From: Polaromonas sp.
Lineage (GTDB): Bacteria > Pseudomonadota > Gammaproteobacteria > Burkholderiales > Burkholderiaceae_C
Assembly (NCBI RefSeq): GCF_012927485.1
Contig: NZ_JABBPC010000035.1
Location: 62,001 to 126,000, forward strand
Length of the DNA: 64,000 nucleotides
Reading direction: 5' to 3'
This document shows positions 26,499 to 35,491 of the stretch, piece after piece (the first letter of the stretch is position 1; every line of letters begins with the position of its first letter). The notes beneath the pieces were generated by a model that did no database searches, was not told the DNA's origin, and saw nothing but the letters and a program-made list of their open reading frames with translations. Both the position numbers and the translations under genes were made by a program.

Positions 26499-27374
26499 AT
26501 GGAAATCCTGCTTCAACTTGTCTACAGCGGCGTTGCACTGGGGATGATCTACGCGGTCATCGCATTCGGTTACCAGCTGACCTTTCAGACATCAGATACC
26601 CTTAATTTCGGCCAGGGCGACGCCCTCATGCTGGGCGCCATGGTCGGTTTGACCTTGGTCAATCTCGGCGTAAATTACTGGTTGATGATTCCGCTGGTGA
26701 TTGTGTTTGGGTTGTTGCAGGGGGGATTGGTCGAGCGTATCGGCGTGCGCCCCGCCATCAAAATCAAAAGCGAGTTCGGCTGGATCATGTCGACCATCGC
26801 GCTGGGCATTATTTTCAAGAACGTGGCGGAGAACATCTGGGGACGGGATGATCTCAAGTTCCCTTCGCCGCTTTCCGAATCTCCCATCAAAGTCTTCGGT
26901 GCCAACGTACTCCCCATGGAGATCCTCGTGGTGGTGGGTGCCGTGCTGATGATGTTGGCCGTAGAATTTTTTAACCGCAAGACGATTTACGGAAAGGCGG
27001 TCGTGGCCACCTTTAATGACCGCGATGCCGCCAAACTGATGGGCATCAACACCGGCCTGGTCATCACGTTTTCCTACGCGCTTTCTTCCGCCACCGCTGC
27101 ATTTGCGGGCGTGCTTATCGCGCCGTTAACCCTGACGGGTGCCACCATGGGCGCAGTCCTGGGGCTCAAGGCCTTTGCGGTCGCCATTATTGGCGGCCTG
27201 ACCAGTGGCATGGGCATTATTGTGGGCGGCATTATTCTGGGCGTCGCTGAAACCACCACCGGTTTCTACATTTCGACTGGCTACAAGGACGTCCCCGGAC
27301 TGGTCCTGCTGCTCCTGGTGCTGGCCTTCAAACCCGCTGGCCTGTTTGGCAAATCCGCGATCAAGAAAGTCTGA
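26499..27374 (+). CDS. livH: LivH-type permease of HAAT transporter 2
   Basis: A 291-residue inner-membrane permease. The start MEILLQLVYSGVALGMIYAV leads into a LivH-like TLNFGQGDALMLGAMVGLTL, and the C-terminal half contains KAFAVAIIGGLTSGMGIIVG. About eight membrane segments are evident. It is two bases upstream of the livM-livG fusion gene. Confidence 0.9.
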   Translation: MEILLQLVYSGVALGMIYAVIAFGYQLTFQTSDTLNFGQGDALMLGAMVGLTLVNLGVNYWLMIPLVIVFGLLQGGLVERIGVRPAIKIKSEFGWIMSTIALGIIFKNVAENIWGRDDLKFPSPLSESPIKVFGANVLPMEILVVVGAVLMMLAVEFFNRKTIYGKAVVATFNDRDAAKLMGINTGLVITFSYALSSATAAFAGVLIAPLTLTGATMGAVLGLKAFAVAIIGGLTSGMGIIVGGIILGVAETTTGFYISTGYKDVPGLVLLLLVLAFKPAGLFGKSAIKKV

Positions 27375-27376
27375 AG

Positions 27377-29317
27377 ATGAACCGCAAGTCTCTTTTTGCA
27401 GCGGTGATCGGCCTCGCCTTGCTGGCCGCTGTGCCCTTGTTTACCGGCAATCCCTATTACATCCACATGGTCGGCACCATCATGATCTACGCGATCCTGC
27501 TGTTCGGTCTGGACATCGTGGTCGGCTATACCGGTCAGGTATCGCTTGGCCACGCTGGCCTGTTTGGTGTCGGGTCGTATACGGCCGGCGTGCTGTTCAT
27601 GAAGCTGGGAGCGCCGCTGTGGGCAATCGTCCCTGCCAGCATCGCCGTGACTGCACTCTTTGGCGCCGTGTTGGCCTTGCCCGCACTGCGCGTCACCGGT
27701 CCTTATCTGGCGATGGTCACACTGGCGTTTGGCACCATCATCCAGATCCTGATTAACGAGATGACCTTTCTAACCGAAGGTCCGATGGGCATCAAGATTC
27801 CCAAGCCTTCCATCGCCGGGCACCAGCTGAATGAAAATGGGTTTTACTGGCTGGTATTTGGGCTGATGGTGATTTCGCTGGTGGTGGTGCACCGCATTCT
27901 ACGGTCGCAAATCGGTCGGGCGTTCGAAGCCTTGCGGGGTAGTCCGGTGGCCTCGGACTGCATGGGCGTATCGGTCTACCGCTACAAGGTTTACGCATTT
28001 GTGATCAGCGCAGGTTTCGCCGGACTGGCGGGCTGCCTTTATGCGTATTCGGAGCAGTACATCTCGCCCAATACCTACAACTTCGAGTTGACGGTACTGT
28101 TTTTGCTCGCCGTCATCATGGGTGGCCGCAAGACGCGCTCCGGTGCTTTGCTGGGGGCGGCCATCATCGTGATTTTACCCAAGCTGTTGGACGACCTGGA
28201 GTTGTTTCGCATCGTGGCGACGGTGCTGGCCACGCTAATTACCGTGGGTGCGTTGGTCGGTATTGTCAAAAAATTGACCACGCCAAAAGCGATGGCGATT
28301 CCGGTGGTGGGCACGATCGCTCTGGCGGGATTTGCGTTCTGGCTGGAGTCCATTACCGACTGGCGACTGAGTATTTTTGGTCTGATGATTCTTTTCGTCG
28401 TGTATTACCTGCAGGACGGAATTGTTGGATTTGTCAAAAACCTGTTGCATATACGCAAGCCGGTGTTCTTGAATGCGGCTGTCACCGCGAGCGTCCCTTC
28501 CGGGCAAGACTCGGTCATGGTCGCGGCCAGCGCGGGTGACCGCGAAGCAGGCAGCGATCTGTTGATTGCACAGGGCATACTGATGCAGTTCGGTGGCCTC
28601 AAAGCGATTAATCAGGTCGACCTGCGCGTCAAGCGTGGCACCATTCACGGCCTGATCGGTCCCAATGGATCTGGCAAAAGCACCATGATGAATGTGCTGA
28701 CGGGCATTTATGTACCGACCGCCGGTGATATTAATTTTGCAGGCCGGCCTGTGGTGGGTCGCACCTCCTCGGACATTGCGTTGTCAGGCATTGCCCGAAC
28801 CTTCCAGAATGTGCAGTTGTTCGGTGAAATGACCGCACTGCAAAATATTCAGGTGGGTTTGCACCACACGTTCAATAGCAACATCCTCGACGTGTCGCTG
28901 CACACGCCGCGTTACAAGCGCGAAGAAAAAGCAGCGACCGCGCGCGGCCTCGGCCTGCTTAGCTTTGTGGGCCTGGGTGATCTGGCTACCGAAGAGGCGC
29001 GTAATCTGCCTTACGGTAAACAGCGTCTGCTGGAAATCGCACGCGCACTGGCGCTTGATCCGCAGTTGCTGCTGCTGGACGAGCCCGCTGCCGGACTAAC
29101 CGCACCCGACATCAAAGAGTTGGTCGCCATCATCCGCAAGATCCGCGACCATGGCATCACCGTGATCCTGATCGAACACCACATGGATGTGGTGATGAGC
29201 ATGTGCGATACGGTGTCGGTGCTGGACTTTGGGCAGAAGATCGCCGAGGGCAAACCAGCCGACGTGCAGGCCAACCCGAAAGTGATCGAGGCTTACCTCG
29301 GTGGCTCGGCCGCCTAA
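27377..29317 (+). CDS. LivM-LivG fusion: HAAT permease joined to its ABC ATPase
   Basis: A 646-residue protein. Residues 1 to about 350 form a LivM permease (VVGYTGQVSLGHAGLFGVGS; GRAFEALRGSPVASDCMGVS). After a linker of about 45 residues (VTASVPSGQDSVMVAASAGD), residues from about 393 form a LivG ATPase with Walker A GPNGSGKST, IARTFQNVQLFGEMTALQN, signature LPYGKQRLLEIARAL and Walker B LLLDEPAAGL. One frame runs through without a stop, so the fusion is real as sequenced. It covalently couples one ATPase to one permease half and lies between livH and livF. Confidence 0.93.
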   Translation: MNRKSLFAAVIGLALLAAVPLFTGNPYYIHMVGTIMIYAILLFGLDIVVGYTGQVSLGHAGLFGVGSYTAGVLFMKLGAPLWAIVPASIAVTALFGAVLALPALRVTGPYLAMVTLAFGTIIQILINEMTFLTEGPMGIKIPKPSIAGHQLNENGFYWLVFGLMVISLVVVHRILRSQIGRAFEALRGSPVASDCMGVSVYRYKVYAFVISAGFAGLAGCLYAYSEQYISPNTYNFELTVLFLLAVIMGGRKTRSGALLGAAIIVILPKLLDDLELFRIVATVLATLITVGALVGIVKKLTTPKAMAIPVVGTIALAGFAFWLESITDWRLSIFGLMILFVVYYLQDGIVGFVKNLLHIRKPVFLNAAVTASVPSGQDSVMVAASAGDREAGSDLLIAQGILMQFGGLKAINQVDLRVKRGTIHGLIGPNGSGKSTMMNVLTGIYVPTAGDINFAGRPVVGRTSSDIALSGIARTFQNVQLFGEMTALQNIQVGLHHTFNSNILDVSLHTPRYKREEKAATARGLGLLSFVGLGDLATEEARNLPYGKQRLLEIARALALDPQLLLLDEPAAGLTAPDIKELVAIIRKIRDHGITVILIEHHMDVVMSMCDTVSVLDFGQKIAEGKPADVQANPKVIEAYLGGSAA

Positions 29318-29335
29318 GCAAAAAGGGAATTCACC

Positions 29336-30058
29336 ATGTTGAGTATCAAAAACCTAGAAGCGGGTTACGGCAAGGTTCAAGTCCTGCACGGCATCTCGTT
29401 GGACGTGCCAAAAGGCAAAGTAGTCACGCTGATTGGCTCCAACGGCGCCGGCAAAACCACCACCATGCGCGCTATTTCTGGAATGATCAAGCCCACCGCA
29501 GGCGAAATCAGTCTGCACGGCAAGCGTGTGGATGGCCTGGAGTCTTACACCATCGCCAAGCAGGGCCTGGCCCACTCGCCCGAGGGTCGCCGCGTGTTTG
29601 CCACCATGACGGTGACCGACAACCTGCTTTTGGGCGCGTTTCCGCGCTTGACCGGTAGCCGCCCCAAAGGGGATGTGCCGGGCGACCTGGAGCGAGCCAT
29701 GGACCTGTTTCCCCGACTGAAGGAGCGTCGCCTGCAGTTGGCGGGAACCCTTTCCGGGGGCGAGCAACAAATGCTCGCCATGGCGCGTGCCGTGATGTTG
29801 AATCCCGAAATAGTCCTGCTGGACGAGCCCTCCATGGGTTTGGCCCCCATCTTGGTGGAGGAGGTTTTTCGCATCATTGGCGACCTGAAGGCGCGGGGCG
29901 TCACCATGCTGCTGGTCGAACAGTTTGCCGCTGCAGCCTTAAAGGTGGCCGATTACGGCTACGTGCTGGAAAACGGACGCATCTCGGTGCACGGCGAAGC
30001 CGCTAGCCTTCGCGACGATCCGGCTGTCAAAGCGGCTTACCTGGGCGGCGGGCACTGA
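29336..30058 (+). CDS. livF: LivF-type ATPase of HAAT transporter 2
   Basis: A 240-residue ABC ATPase with intact Walker A GSNGAGKTTT, signature TLSGGEQQMLAMARAV, Walker B VLLDEPSMGLAP and the LivF segment HSPEGRRVFATMTV. It follows the livM-livG fusion by 18 bases and is the last gene of the operon. Unlike LivF of transporter 1, its Walker lysine is present. Confidence 0.92.
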   Translation: MLSIKNLEAGYGKVQVLHGISLDVPKGKVVTLIGSNGAGKTTTMRAISGMIKPTAGEISLHGKRVDGLESYTIAKQGLAHSPEGRRVFATMTVTDNLLLGAFPRLTGSRPKGDVPGDLERAMDLFPRLKERRLQLAGTLSGGEQQMLAMARAVMLNPEIVLLDEPSMGLAPILVEEVFRIIGDLKARGVTMLLVEQFAAAALKVADYGYVLENGRISVHGEAASLRDDPAVKAAYLGGGH

Positions 30059-30085
30059 GGCTTGCCGGTCGCGGTGGGCGGCTCG

Positions 30086-31009
30086 TCAGGTGATCTTGAT
30101 GTCCTTTAGCGCGGGGTCGCCAGGCGGGTAACGCAAATCGAGCTGCTGCAGCGTGCTGCGTACGATCGTGGCAATCATTAAATCTCGGTGGTTCTTGGAG
30201 TTTGCGGGTACTACAGTCCAAGGCGCCCAGGAGGTGCTGGTGGCGTTGAGCAGACCTTCATAGGCTTTCTGATACTGCTTCCACTGTTTGCGCGCTTCCA
30301 GATCGCCCATGTTGAATTTCCAGTGTTTGGCAGGGTCGTCCAGCCTGGCTTGCAGCCGTTCGCGCTGCTCATCCAGGCTGATGTGCAGCATGAACTTGAG
30401 GACCACCGTCCCGGTATCGCTAAGCAGGCGTTCAAAGTCGTTGATGTGCTGATAGCGCTGAACCGTTTGCTCCGGAGTGATCTGGCCATTGACCGACGGC
30501 ACCAGTACGTCTTCGTAATGGCTGCGGTTGAAGATCATCATTTCGCCCAGACCGGGCATCATCTGGTGAATGCGCCACAGATAATCGTGTGCACGCTCCT
30601 CGTCGCTCGGGGCTTTCCAGCCCACGGTGCGCACGCCCAGAGGACTGATGCGGCTAAATACGCCGCGTAGTGTGCCATCCTTGCCAGACGTGTCAGTGCC
30701 CTGCAAGATCACCAGCAGTTTGTGGCGCTTGTCGGCATAAAACAAGTTCTGCAGCGCATCGAGTTCCATCGCCAGTGTTTCGACCGCTGCCTTGTCATCT
30801 TGCTTGTTGCCAGTCGAAAAAGGCTTGGCGGAGGGATCGAAGTCTGCCAGTGTGCAACCGGTGCGGGTCTTTTTGCTTTTGTCCCCATTGGGGCTTGCAT
30901 CGGTTTGGGGGGGTTGCCATCGGGCCATGAGGCCAGCCAGCGATTTGAGTTCGGCCTTGGTAGGGCGGGTGTCTGGCAAAGCAGGGCGCGCGATATGGGG
31001 TGAGGACAT
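30086..31009 (-). CDS. ppk2: PPK2-family polyphosphate kinase/phosphotransferase
   Basis: A 307-residue PPK2-type enzyme that transfers phosphate between polyphosphate and nucleotides. Walker A is GTDTSGKDGT (about 104-113), followed by GWKAPSDEERAHDYLWRIHQ, a lid-type FNRSHYEDVLVPSV, and EQRERLQARLDDPAKHWKFN. The spacing and SHYEDVL motif fit the one-domain PPK2 group that favours nucleotide phosphorylation by polyphosphate. It is convergent with livF of transporter 2 and seems monocistronic. Confidence 0.9.
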   Translation of the reverse strand: MSSPHIARPALPDTRPTKAELKSLAGLMARWQPPQTDASPNGDKSKKTRTGCTLADFDPSAKPFSTGNKQDDKAAVETLAMELDALQNLFYADKRHKLLVILQGTDTSGKDGTLRGVFSRISPLGVRTVGWKAPSDEERAHDYLWRIHQMMPGLGEMMIFNRSHYEDVLVPSVNGQITPEQTVQRYQHINDFERLLSDTGTVVLKFMLHISLDEQRERLQARLDDPAKHWKFNMGDLEARKQWKQYQKAYEGLLNATSTSWAPWTVVPANSKNHRDLMIATIVRSTLQQLDLRYPPGDPALKDIKIT

Positions 31010-31220
31010 CTGGGGTTCCAGTATTTCTTTTGGGGATCTGCCCGATTTTTACACGCCGTTCGGCGCTGGCGTAGCGTTAATAAACCGATATTTTCCGGCT
31101 ATGCCGGCGAGGTAATCCAAAAGAATACACTCGATTTCAGGCTTTACCCCCACGCGCCGTTGACCCCGTATAGCTGGGCGCGATTGGGTAATTCAACTTG
31201 AAACCCGACAGGTCCTGAGC

Positions 31221-31664
31221 ATGAAAATTGTTTCTTTATCCAATGCGTCCCCTTCACGTCAGATACAGCCCGCGTCAGGCTACGCCGGCGACGTATCGCC
31301 GTTATTGGCCTTCGACTGGGTGCAGTCAGGCGAGGCGGTGTTGGTGGATGTGCGTACCGACGCCGAACGCGAATGGGTCGGGCAGGTGCCGGGCGCCGTG
31401 CCACTGGCCTGGAAACAATGGCCTGGCATGGCGATAAACCCCGGGTTTGATGTGGGCCTTAAGGCCGCAGTGCCTTCAGGCAAAAAAGTCGTGTTGTTGT
31501 GCCGAAGCGGTGTACGTTCGGTCGCTGCGGCCAAACGGGCCAGTGATCTGGGCATGGAGGCCTACAACATTCTTGAGGGCTTTGAAGGCGATGCCGATGA
31601 GCAGGGCCAGCGCGGCAATAAAGGCGGCTGGCGCTTTCTCGGACTGCCCTGGAAACAGGGATAA
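31221..31664 (+). CDS. Rhodanese-like domain protein
   Basis: A 147-residue cytosolic single-domain rhodanese. Substrate-domain elements are VDVRTDAEREWVGQVPGAV and the six-residue active-site loop CRSGVR, with the catalytic cysteine at residue 94. It could carry persulfide sulfur or act in cyanide/thiosulfate sulfur transfer; the acceptor is unknown. It ends 73 bases before the lux-box-like repeat that precedes cqsA, and is probably a separate transcription unit. Confidence 0.88.
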   Translation: MKIVSLSNASPSRQIQPASGYAGDVSPLLAFDWVQSGEAVLVDVRTDAEREWVGQVPGAVPLAWKQWPGMAINPGFDVGLKAAVPSGKKVVLLCRSGVRSVAAAKRASDLGMEAYNILEGFEGDADEQGQRGNKGGWRFLGLPWKQG

Positions 31665-31737
31665 GCCCTGGCCCTAAATGACACTGTTGCCGCACCCGTC
31701 TTTGATGGTTTTTGTTTAGGGAAGAGGTGGGGACCAA

Positions 31738-31757
31738 CCCTGTTAGTTCTGACAGGG
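31738..31757. promoter_or_regulatory. Lux-box-like 20-bp inverted repeat upstream of cqsA
   Basis: CCCTGTTAGTTCTGACAGGG has two nine-base arms (CCCTGTTAG and CTGACAGGG) that match as inverted repeats at eight of nine positions. It keeps the CTG(N10)CAG framework and 20-bp length of boxes bound by LuxR-type regulators. A possible -10 box, TAGAAA, lies at 31778-31783, which would put the repeat centre near -42, the usual activator position. A LuxR-type regulator gene is at 35492. The functional assignment is inference. Confidence 0.6.
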
Positions 31758-31822
31758 GTATGAACGCGTAAATTTTTTAGAAAGTTTTCAATAAGGTTGT
31801 TTTTTATGAACGGAACAACCTT

Positions 31823-33079
31823 ATGCAAGTACTCGAAAGTCCCCCGAAACTCACAGCCTCAAACTCCCGCAACCCCCACATGTTGCCTCAGTTGCGCGAG
31901 CGGTTAGAGAAGCAGTTTATGCCGCATTGGGAAACGCAGTGGGGTGGGAAATGTATTTTGCATGGACGCAGCCCCGGCCCAGAATCGATTCGACTCGACG
32001 GCAATGACTACCTTGGCGTATCGGGAAATTTGGATATTGTTCGGGCCCAGATAGGGACGCTGCAGCGTGACAATGAAACCGTGATCCAGTCGGGCGCTTA
32101 TTTGCTCGATGCACATCCATCGCGCGAACTTGAAGCGTCACTTGCGGCTTGGGTAGGCAAGGAGGACGGTTTTGTCTGCCAGTCAGGCTACTCTGCGAAT
32201 GTCGGACTGCTGCAGGCGATTGCCGATGAAAAAACTCCTGTTTATCTTGATACGCTGGCCCATACATCATTGTGGGAAGGTGTACGTGCAGCACGCGCTC
32301 CGGCGTATCCATTTCGTCACAACGACCCCGCTCATCTTTCCCGCATGATTGCCCGTCACGGTCCCGGCATCGTGGTGGTGGATTCGGTCTACAGCACCAC
32401 CGGCGCGTTGTGCCCATTGGCTGAAATTGTGGACGTAGTCGAGCAGCATAGTTGCACCATTTTGGTCGATGAGTCGCATTCGCTGGGCACCCACGGCCCG
32501 AAAGGAGCGGGACTGTGCGCCGAACTCGGACTGACCGACCGAGTGCACTTTATTACTGCAAGTCTGGCCAAGGCCTTTGCGGGTCGCGCCGGTTTCTTTA
32601 CAGTTCCGGCTGAGCTGCGTTACTTCGTGCTCCACCACAGCTATCCCAATATTTTCAGTTCCTGCTTGCTGCCGCATGAAATTGCGGGATTGCGAGCCAC
32701 GTTAGACGTGATTCGCCAAAGCGACGATGCGCGGATCAGACTGCATGCCAACACCCGGCGTCTGCGCGCCAGCTTGTCGGATATGGGATATCCAATCCAT
32801 CAGGGCAGCGAACAAATCATCGCGCTTGAGGCGGGTACCGAGCCCGACACCATGGTGCTTCGCGACCGGCTGGAAGAACGGCATTTGTTCGGTGCCGTAT
32901 TTTGCGCACCCGCCACCAGCCGCAATCGTGCAATGGTCCGGTTGACGCTCAATGCTGGACTAACAGCGTCGGAACTGGATCGGGTGGAATGGGTGGCGCG
33001 CGAAATTGCACCCCTCGTAAAACCTTGGGACTGGCCTATTGCACGACGCGCCCGCGCGGGCCAGATGGATGCCGGTTAA
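31823..33079 (+). CDS. cqsA: CqsA/LqsA-type alpha-hydroxyketone autoinducer synthase
   Basis: A 418-residue PLP-dependent acyl-CoA transferase of the alpha-oxoamine synthase family. It condenses an acyl-CoA with an amino compound to make CAI-1/LAI-1-type signals. The PLP lysine (K250) lies in ITASLAKAFAGRAG, the near-invariant CqsA motif, and the cofactor aspartate/histidine are in VDESHSLGTHG. IRLDGNDYLGVSGNL and AHPSRELEASLA are also CqsA-like. BioF and Kbl lack the SLAKAFAGRAG form. The gene ends tail to tail with the response-regulator gene, overlapping by three bases. Confidence 0.92.
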   Translation: MQVLESPPKLTASNSRNPHMLPQLRERLEKQFMPHWETQWGGKCILHGRSPGPESIRLDGNDYLGVSGNLDIVRAQIGTLQRDNETVIQSGAYLLDAHPSRELEASLAAWVGKEDGFVCQSGYSANVGLLQAIADEKTPVYLDTLAHTSLWEGVRAARAPAYPFRHNDPAHLSRMIARHGPGIVVVDSVYSTTGALCPLAEIVDVVEQHSCTILVDESHSLGTHGPKGAGLCAELGLTDRVHFITASLAKAFAGRAGFFTVPAELRYFVLHHSYPNIFSSCLLPHEIAGLRATLDVIRQSDDARIRLHANTRRLRASLSDMGYPIHQGSEQIIALEAGTEPDTMVLRDRLEERHLFGAVFCAPATSRNRAMVRLTLNAGLTASELDRVEWVAREIAPLVKPWDWPIARRARAGQMDAG

Positions 33080-34077
33080 TCCTGCAGACGTCTTTCGCCA
33101 CAAGCGATCACAAAGCGCTCGTGGCTGTTGGGAAAACCGGGGCTAAAGCTATCGTCGATTTCGAACAAGGCGGCATATAGACGTGTTGGTTCGCCTCCCA
33201 GAGCAAACGCCTGATAGGGCTTTGCTGTGTGTTTTTCGCCCAATGCCAGTTGCAGTTCCAGGTCCAGGAGGCTTTTTCCGGTGCGAATATCCTGAACCGT
33301 AATAGCATCCCACCCTTGGGTGCTGGCCATTTCAGCTAAGTCTTGAAGGTTTTCAGCCGGCTCCAACTGAACCCAGATCACGCTGCCCTTGGGGCCAAGC
33401 GCGAGTATGCCAAATGGGGCGCCGATCACCATGTGCTCTACCCAACCCTCCCTGAGAGTCAGATCTTCCAACGCTTGAGAAATCAAGGGGTCGCACATCA
33501 GCGCGTGCTGCTCGCGCGACAGCGTGGCGCGCCAAGTTTGTTGATGGCGCACATCTGAAAAATGCCCCAGGCTCTGAATGGCGTCGATTAGACGCCGGCG
33601 AATCTCGGGGGTTTGCTTGGGTATGAACTGTTCGATCAAGCCGCGATTAAAGGCCGACACAGCGAGCTGCTCATCGACACGACCGGTTAGTAAAATTCGC
33701 GAACCCGACCACCTCGTCAACTCGCCTAAAACCCGCAGTCCGCTCATGGCCGGCATCGCGTAGTCCACCACAAAGACCCGGGTGAGTGCAAAGCGGGCGG
33801 CACCGTCCTCTCGCCAGTATTGGAGGATTTCTGTAATCAGAGAGGCCCCTTCGCGCCAGCGATTGATGATTTCCTGCTGGCGCCAAGCGTCCGCCTCCAG
33901 GTGTGGGGTTTCTTGCAGTAGCTGATCAATGCAGGCCACGGGACGCAAAAACAGGCGTACGTACCAGTCTGGCGGCATGACTTCGGCCAGCATTTCTAGA
34001 TAGTCCCGGTCGTCATCGAGAAAAACTACGCCACCGGGGCGGCGATACAGTGGGAAGGATAGGAGTGTCGGGCTCAT
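33076..34077 (-). CDS. LqsR-like response regulator with an insertion in the receiver domain
   Basis: A 333-residue regulator. The receiver starts VVFLDDDRDYLEML (acidic pocket) and has the phosphoacceptor aspartate at about residue 105 in FVVDYAMPAMSG, with the conserved Thr (ILLTGR) and Lys (FIPKQTP) following. The distance from acidic pocket to phosphoacceptor, about 80 residues, is some 35 longer than in ordinary receivers, as in Legionella LqsR (acceptor near residue 108). The C-terminal 170 residues show no known DNA-binding motif. The ATG at 34077 is preferred over an upstream TTG; the kinase gene lies just upstream. Confidence 0.82.
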   Translation of the reverse strand: MSPTLLSFPLYRRPGGVVFLDDDRDYLEMLAEVMPPDWYVRLFLRPVACIDQLLQETPHLEADAWRQQEIINRWREGASLITEILQYWREDGAARFALTRVFVVDYAMPAMSGLRVLGELTRWSGSRILLTGRVDEQLAVSAFNRGLIEQFIPKQTPEIRRRLIDAIQSLGHFSDVRHQQTWRATLSREQHALMCDPLISQALEDLTLREGWVEHMVIGAPFGILALGPKGSVIWVQLEPAENLQDLAEMASTQGWDAITVQDIRTGKSLLDLELQLALGEKHTAKPYQAFALGGEPTRLYAALFEIDDSFSPGFPNSHERFVIACGERRLQD

Positions 34078-34092
34078 GCGGAGTGTCAAAAA

Positions 34093-35400
34093 TTAGCTGT
34101 TCGCAACGATTTCCAACCCACTAGGAGGCAGGTCGATCGTAAAAATGGCGCCAACGGCGTATTCGGATTTCACATAAATGTTGCCGCCTGCGCTCTGCAC
34201 CACTTGCTGGCAAAAAGCCAAACCAAGGCCGTGCCCCGTACCACGGTTGCTGGAGAAAAAAGGTTTGAATATCTGCGGCAGCATCGCGGCGTCAATTCCC
34301 ATACCAGCATCCGCTACAACGATACGGCCACGCTCCTGCAGCAGACCCACTTCGAGGCGCAAGGCCCCCAGCGGGTATCGGGAGTCCGCCGCCGTTAACG
34401 AGTGCAGGGCGTTCTTGATAAGGTTGTCCAGCACCTGTGAAAATTGGGTAGTGGAGGACAGAAAGTTGAAGTCATGATGGATCAACACCTTCACGCACTC
34501 TCTTTGACGACTGGAGGGGTAGGGGTAGGCCGCGACCACGTCGTTAACCACCTTGCTTGCCGAAATCAGCTCGGTGTAGCGCGGCAACTGCAACAGTTTG
34601 GCATTGGCAATTTGCATGTCAATCTGGTGGTTCATATTGCGTACCAGCGTGTGCAGCCGCGAGGCGAGCTTGTCCAGCTGAAGTGCGCGCGGGTTGTCTG
34701 GTTGACGCTCCACTTCGAGCTGGATCGCGTCACCAATCAGAGCCGCCGTCGCAAGCGGTGTTCGCAGCTCGTGGGCCATGATGCCCATGGTCGCGAGGGT
34801 GTTGGCCAGATGTTCGAGGCGTAAGTTGGCAGACGACAGTCCTAACAAAAGGGCGGAGCCCCAGCTGAAGCCGATCACCACAACATCAACCGCATTCCCC
34901 GCCGCGGTTAAATGCGGTCCATTGGGCATGAGCCAGCTGAACAGACCCCACGCGATCAATGTAGCGCCGACGGTTCCGACCGTAGCAATGCGCCAATCGG
35001 TTAAATAGTAATAAATCAAAATCATAGAGCAGACGCTCGCCAGCCAAACCGTCCCACCGGCATTGCAAAAGTACATCCAGCTGAAAAACATAGGGAGCTC
35101 GATCCATGTAATCAGAGCGACCAATACTCGAGCTGTCTGATTCGAGAGATCGCGGATCAACGGAGGAAGCATTAAAACTCCGCCCAAGGCGCTCATCAAA
35201 CCACGTAGCCAAAGATTCTCATAGGTTTGCACCAGCCAGCTCGACCAGATAAATCCGAATAAGGGTTGACCCACTAGCGCTGACAATCCAAGAAGTCGGA
35301 GCCGCCAAGGCGTTGGATGCAGAATCGGCTCCAGCGGCGAGTGTGGCGAATACCGCTGCGGGTGCCGTGAAAGCCAGGACAGGAAAGGAGGTGTAGTCAA
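34093..35400 (-). CDS. CqsS-like membrane sensor histidine kinase
   Basis: A 435-residue sensor kinase. Residues about 33-190 hold around six membrane segments and the motif QTYENLWLRGL seen in CqsS/LqsS receptors. The phosphoacceptor His210 is in MAHELRTPLA, and the ATPase domain has DNLIKNAL, VADAGMGID and GTGHGLGLAF. There is no fused receiver domain, unlike Vibrio CqsS. The only reasonable start is TTG at 35400. It should sense the signal made by CqsA and phosphorylate the adjacent regulator; that is inference from gene order and family. Confidence 0.88.
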   Translation of the reverse strand: MTTPPFLSWLSRHPQRYSPHSPLEPILHPTPWRLRLLGLSALVGQPLFGFIWSSWLVQTYENLWLRGLMSALGGVLMLPPLIRDLSNQTARVLVALITWIELPMFFSWMYFCNAGGTVWLASVCSMILIYYYLTDWRIATVGTVGATLIAWGLFSWLMPNGPHLTAAGNAVDVVVIGFSWGSALLLGLSSANLRLEHLANTLATMGIMAHELRTPLATAALIGDAIQLEVERQPDNPRALQLDKLASRLHTLVRNMNHQIDMQIANAKLLQLPRYTELISASKVVNDVVAAYPYPSSRQRECVKVLIHHDFNFLSSTTQFSQVLDNLIKNALHSLTAADSRYPLGALRLEVGLLQERGRIVVADAGMGIDAAMLPQIFKPFFSSNRGTGHGLGLAFCQQVVQSAGGNIYVKSEYAVGAIFTIDLPPSGLEIVANS

Positions 35401-35491
35401 GTGCGAGATGTTTTTAGTGAAAGTTGCGGCCTGACCGATGATCTATTGGATATTTTGGCTGTATTGTCAGTATTTTGTTTCGAGTGAGCTA

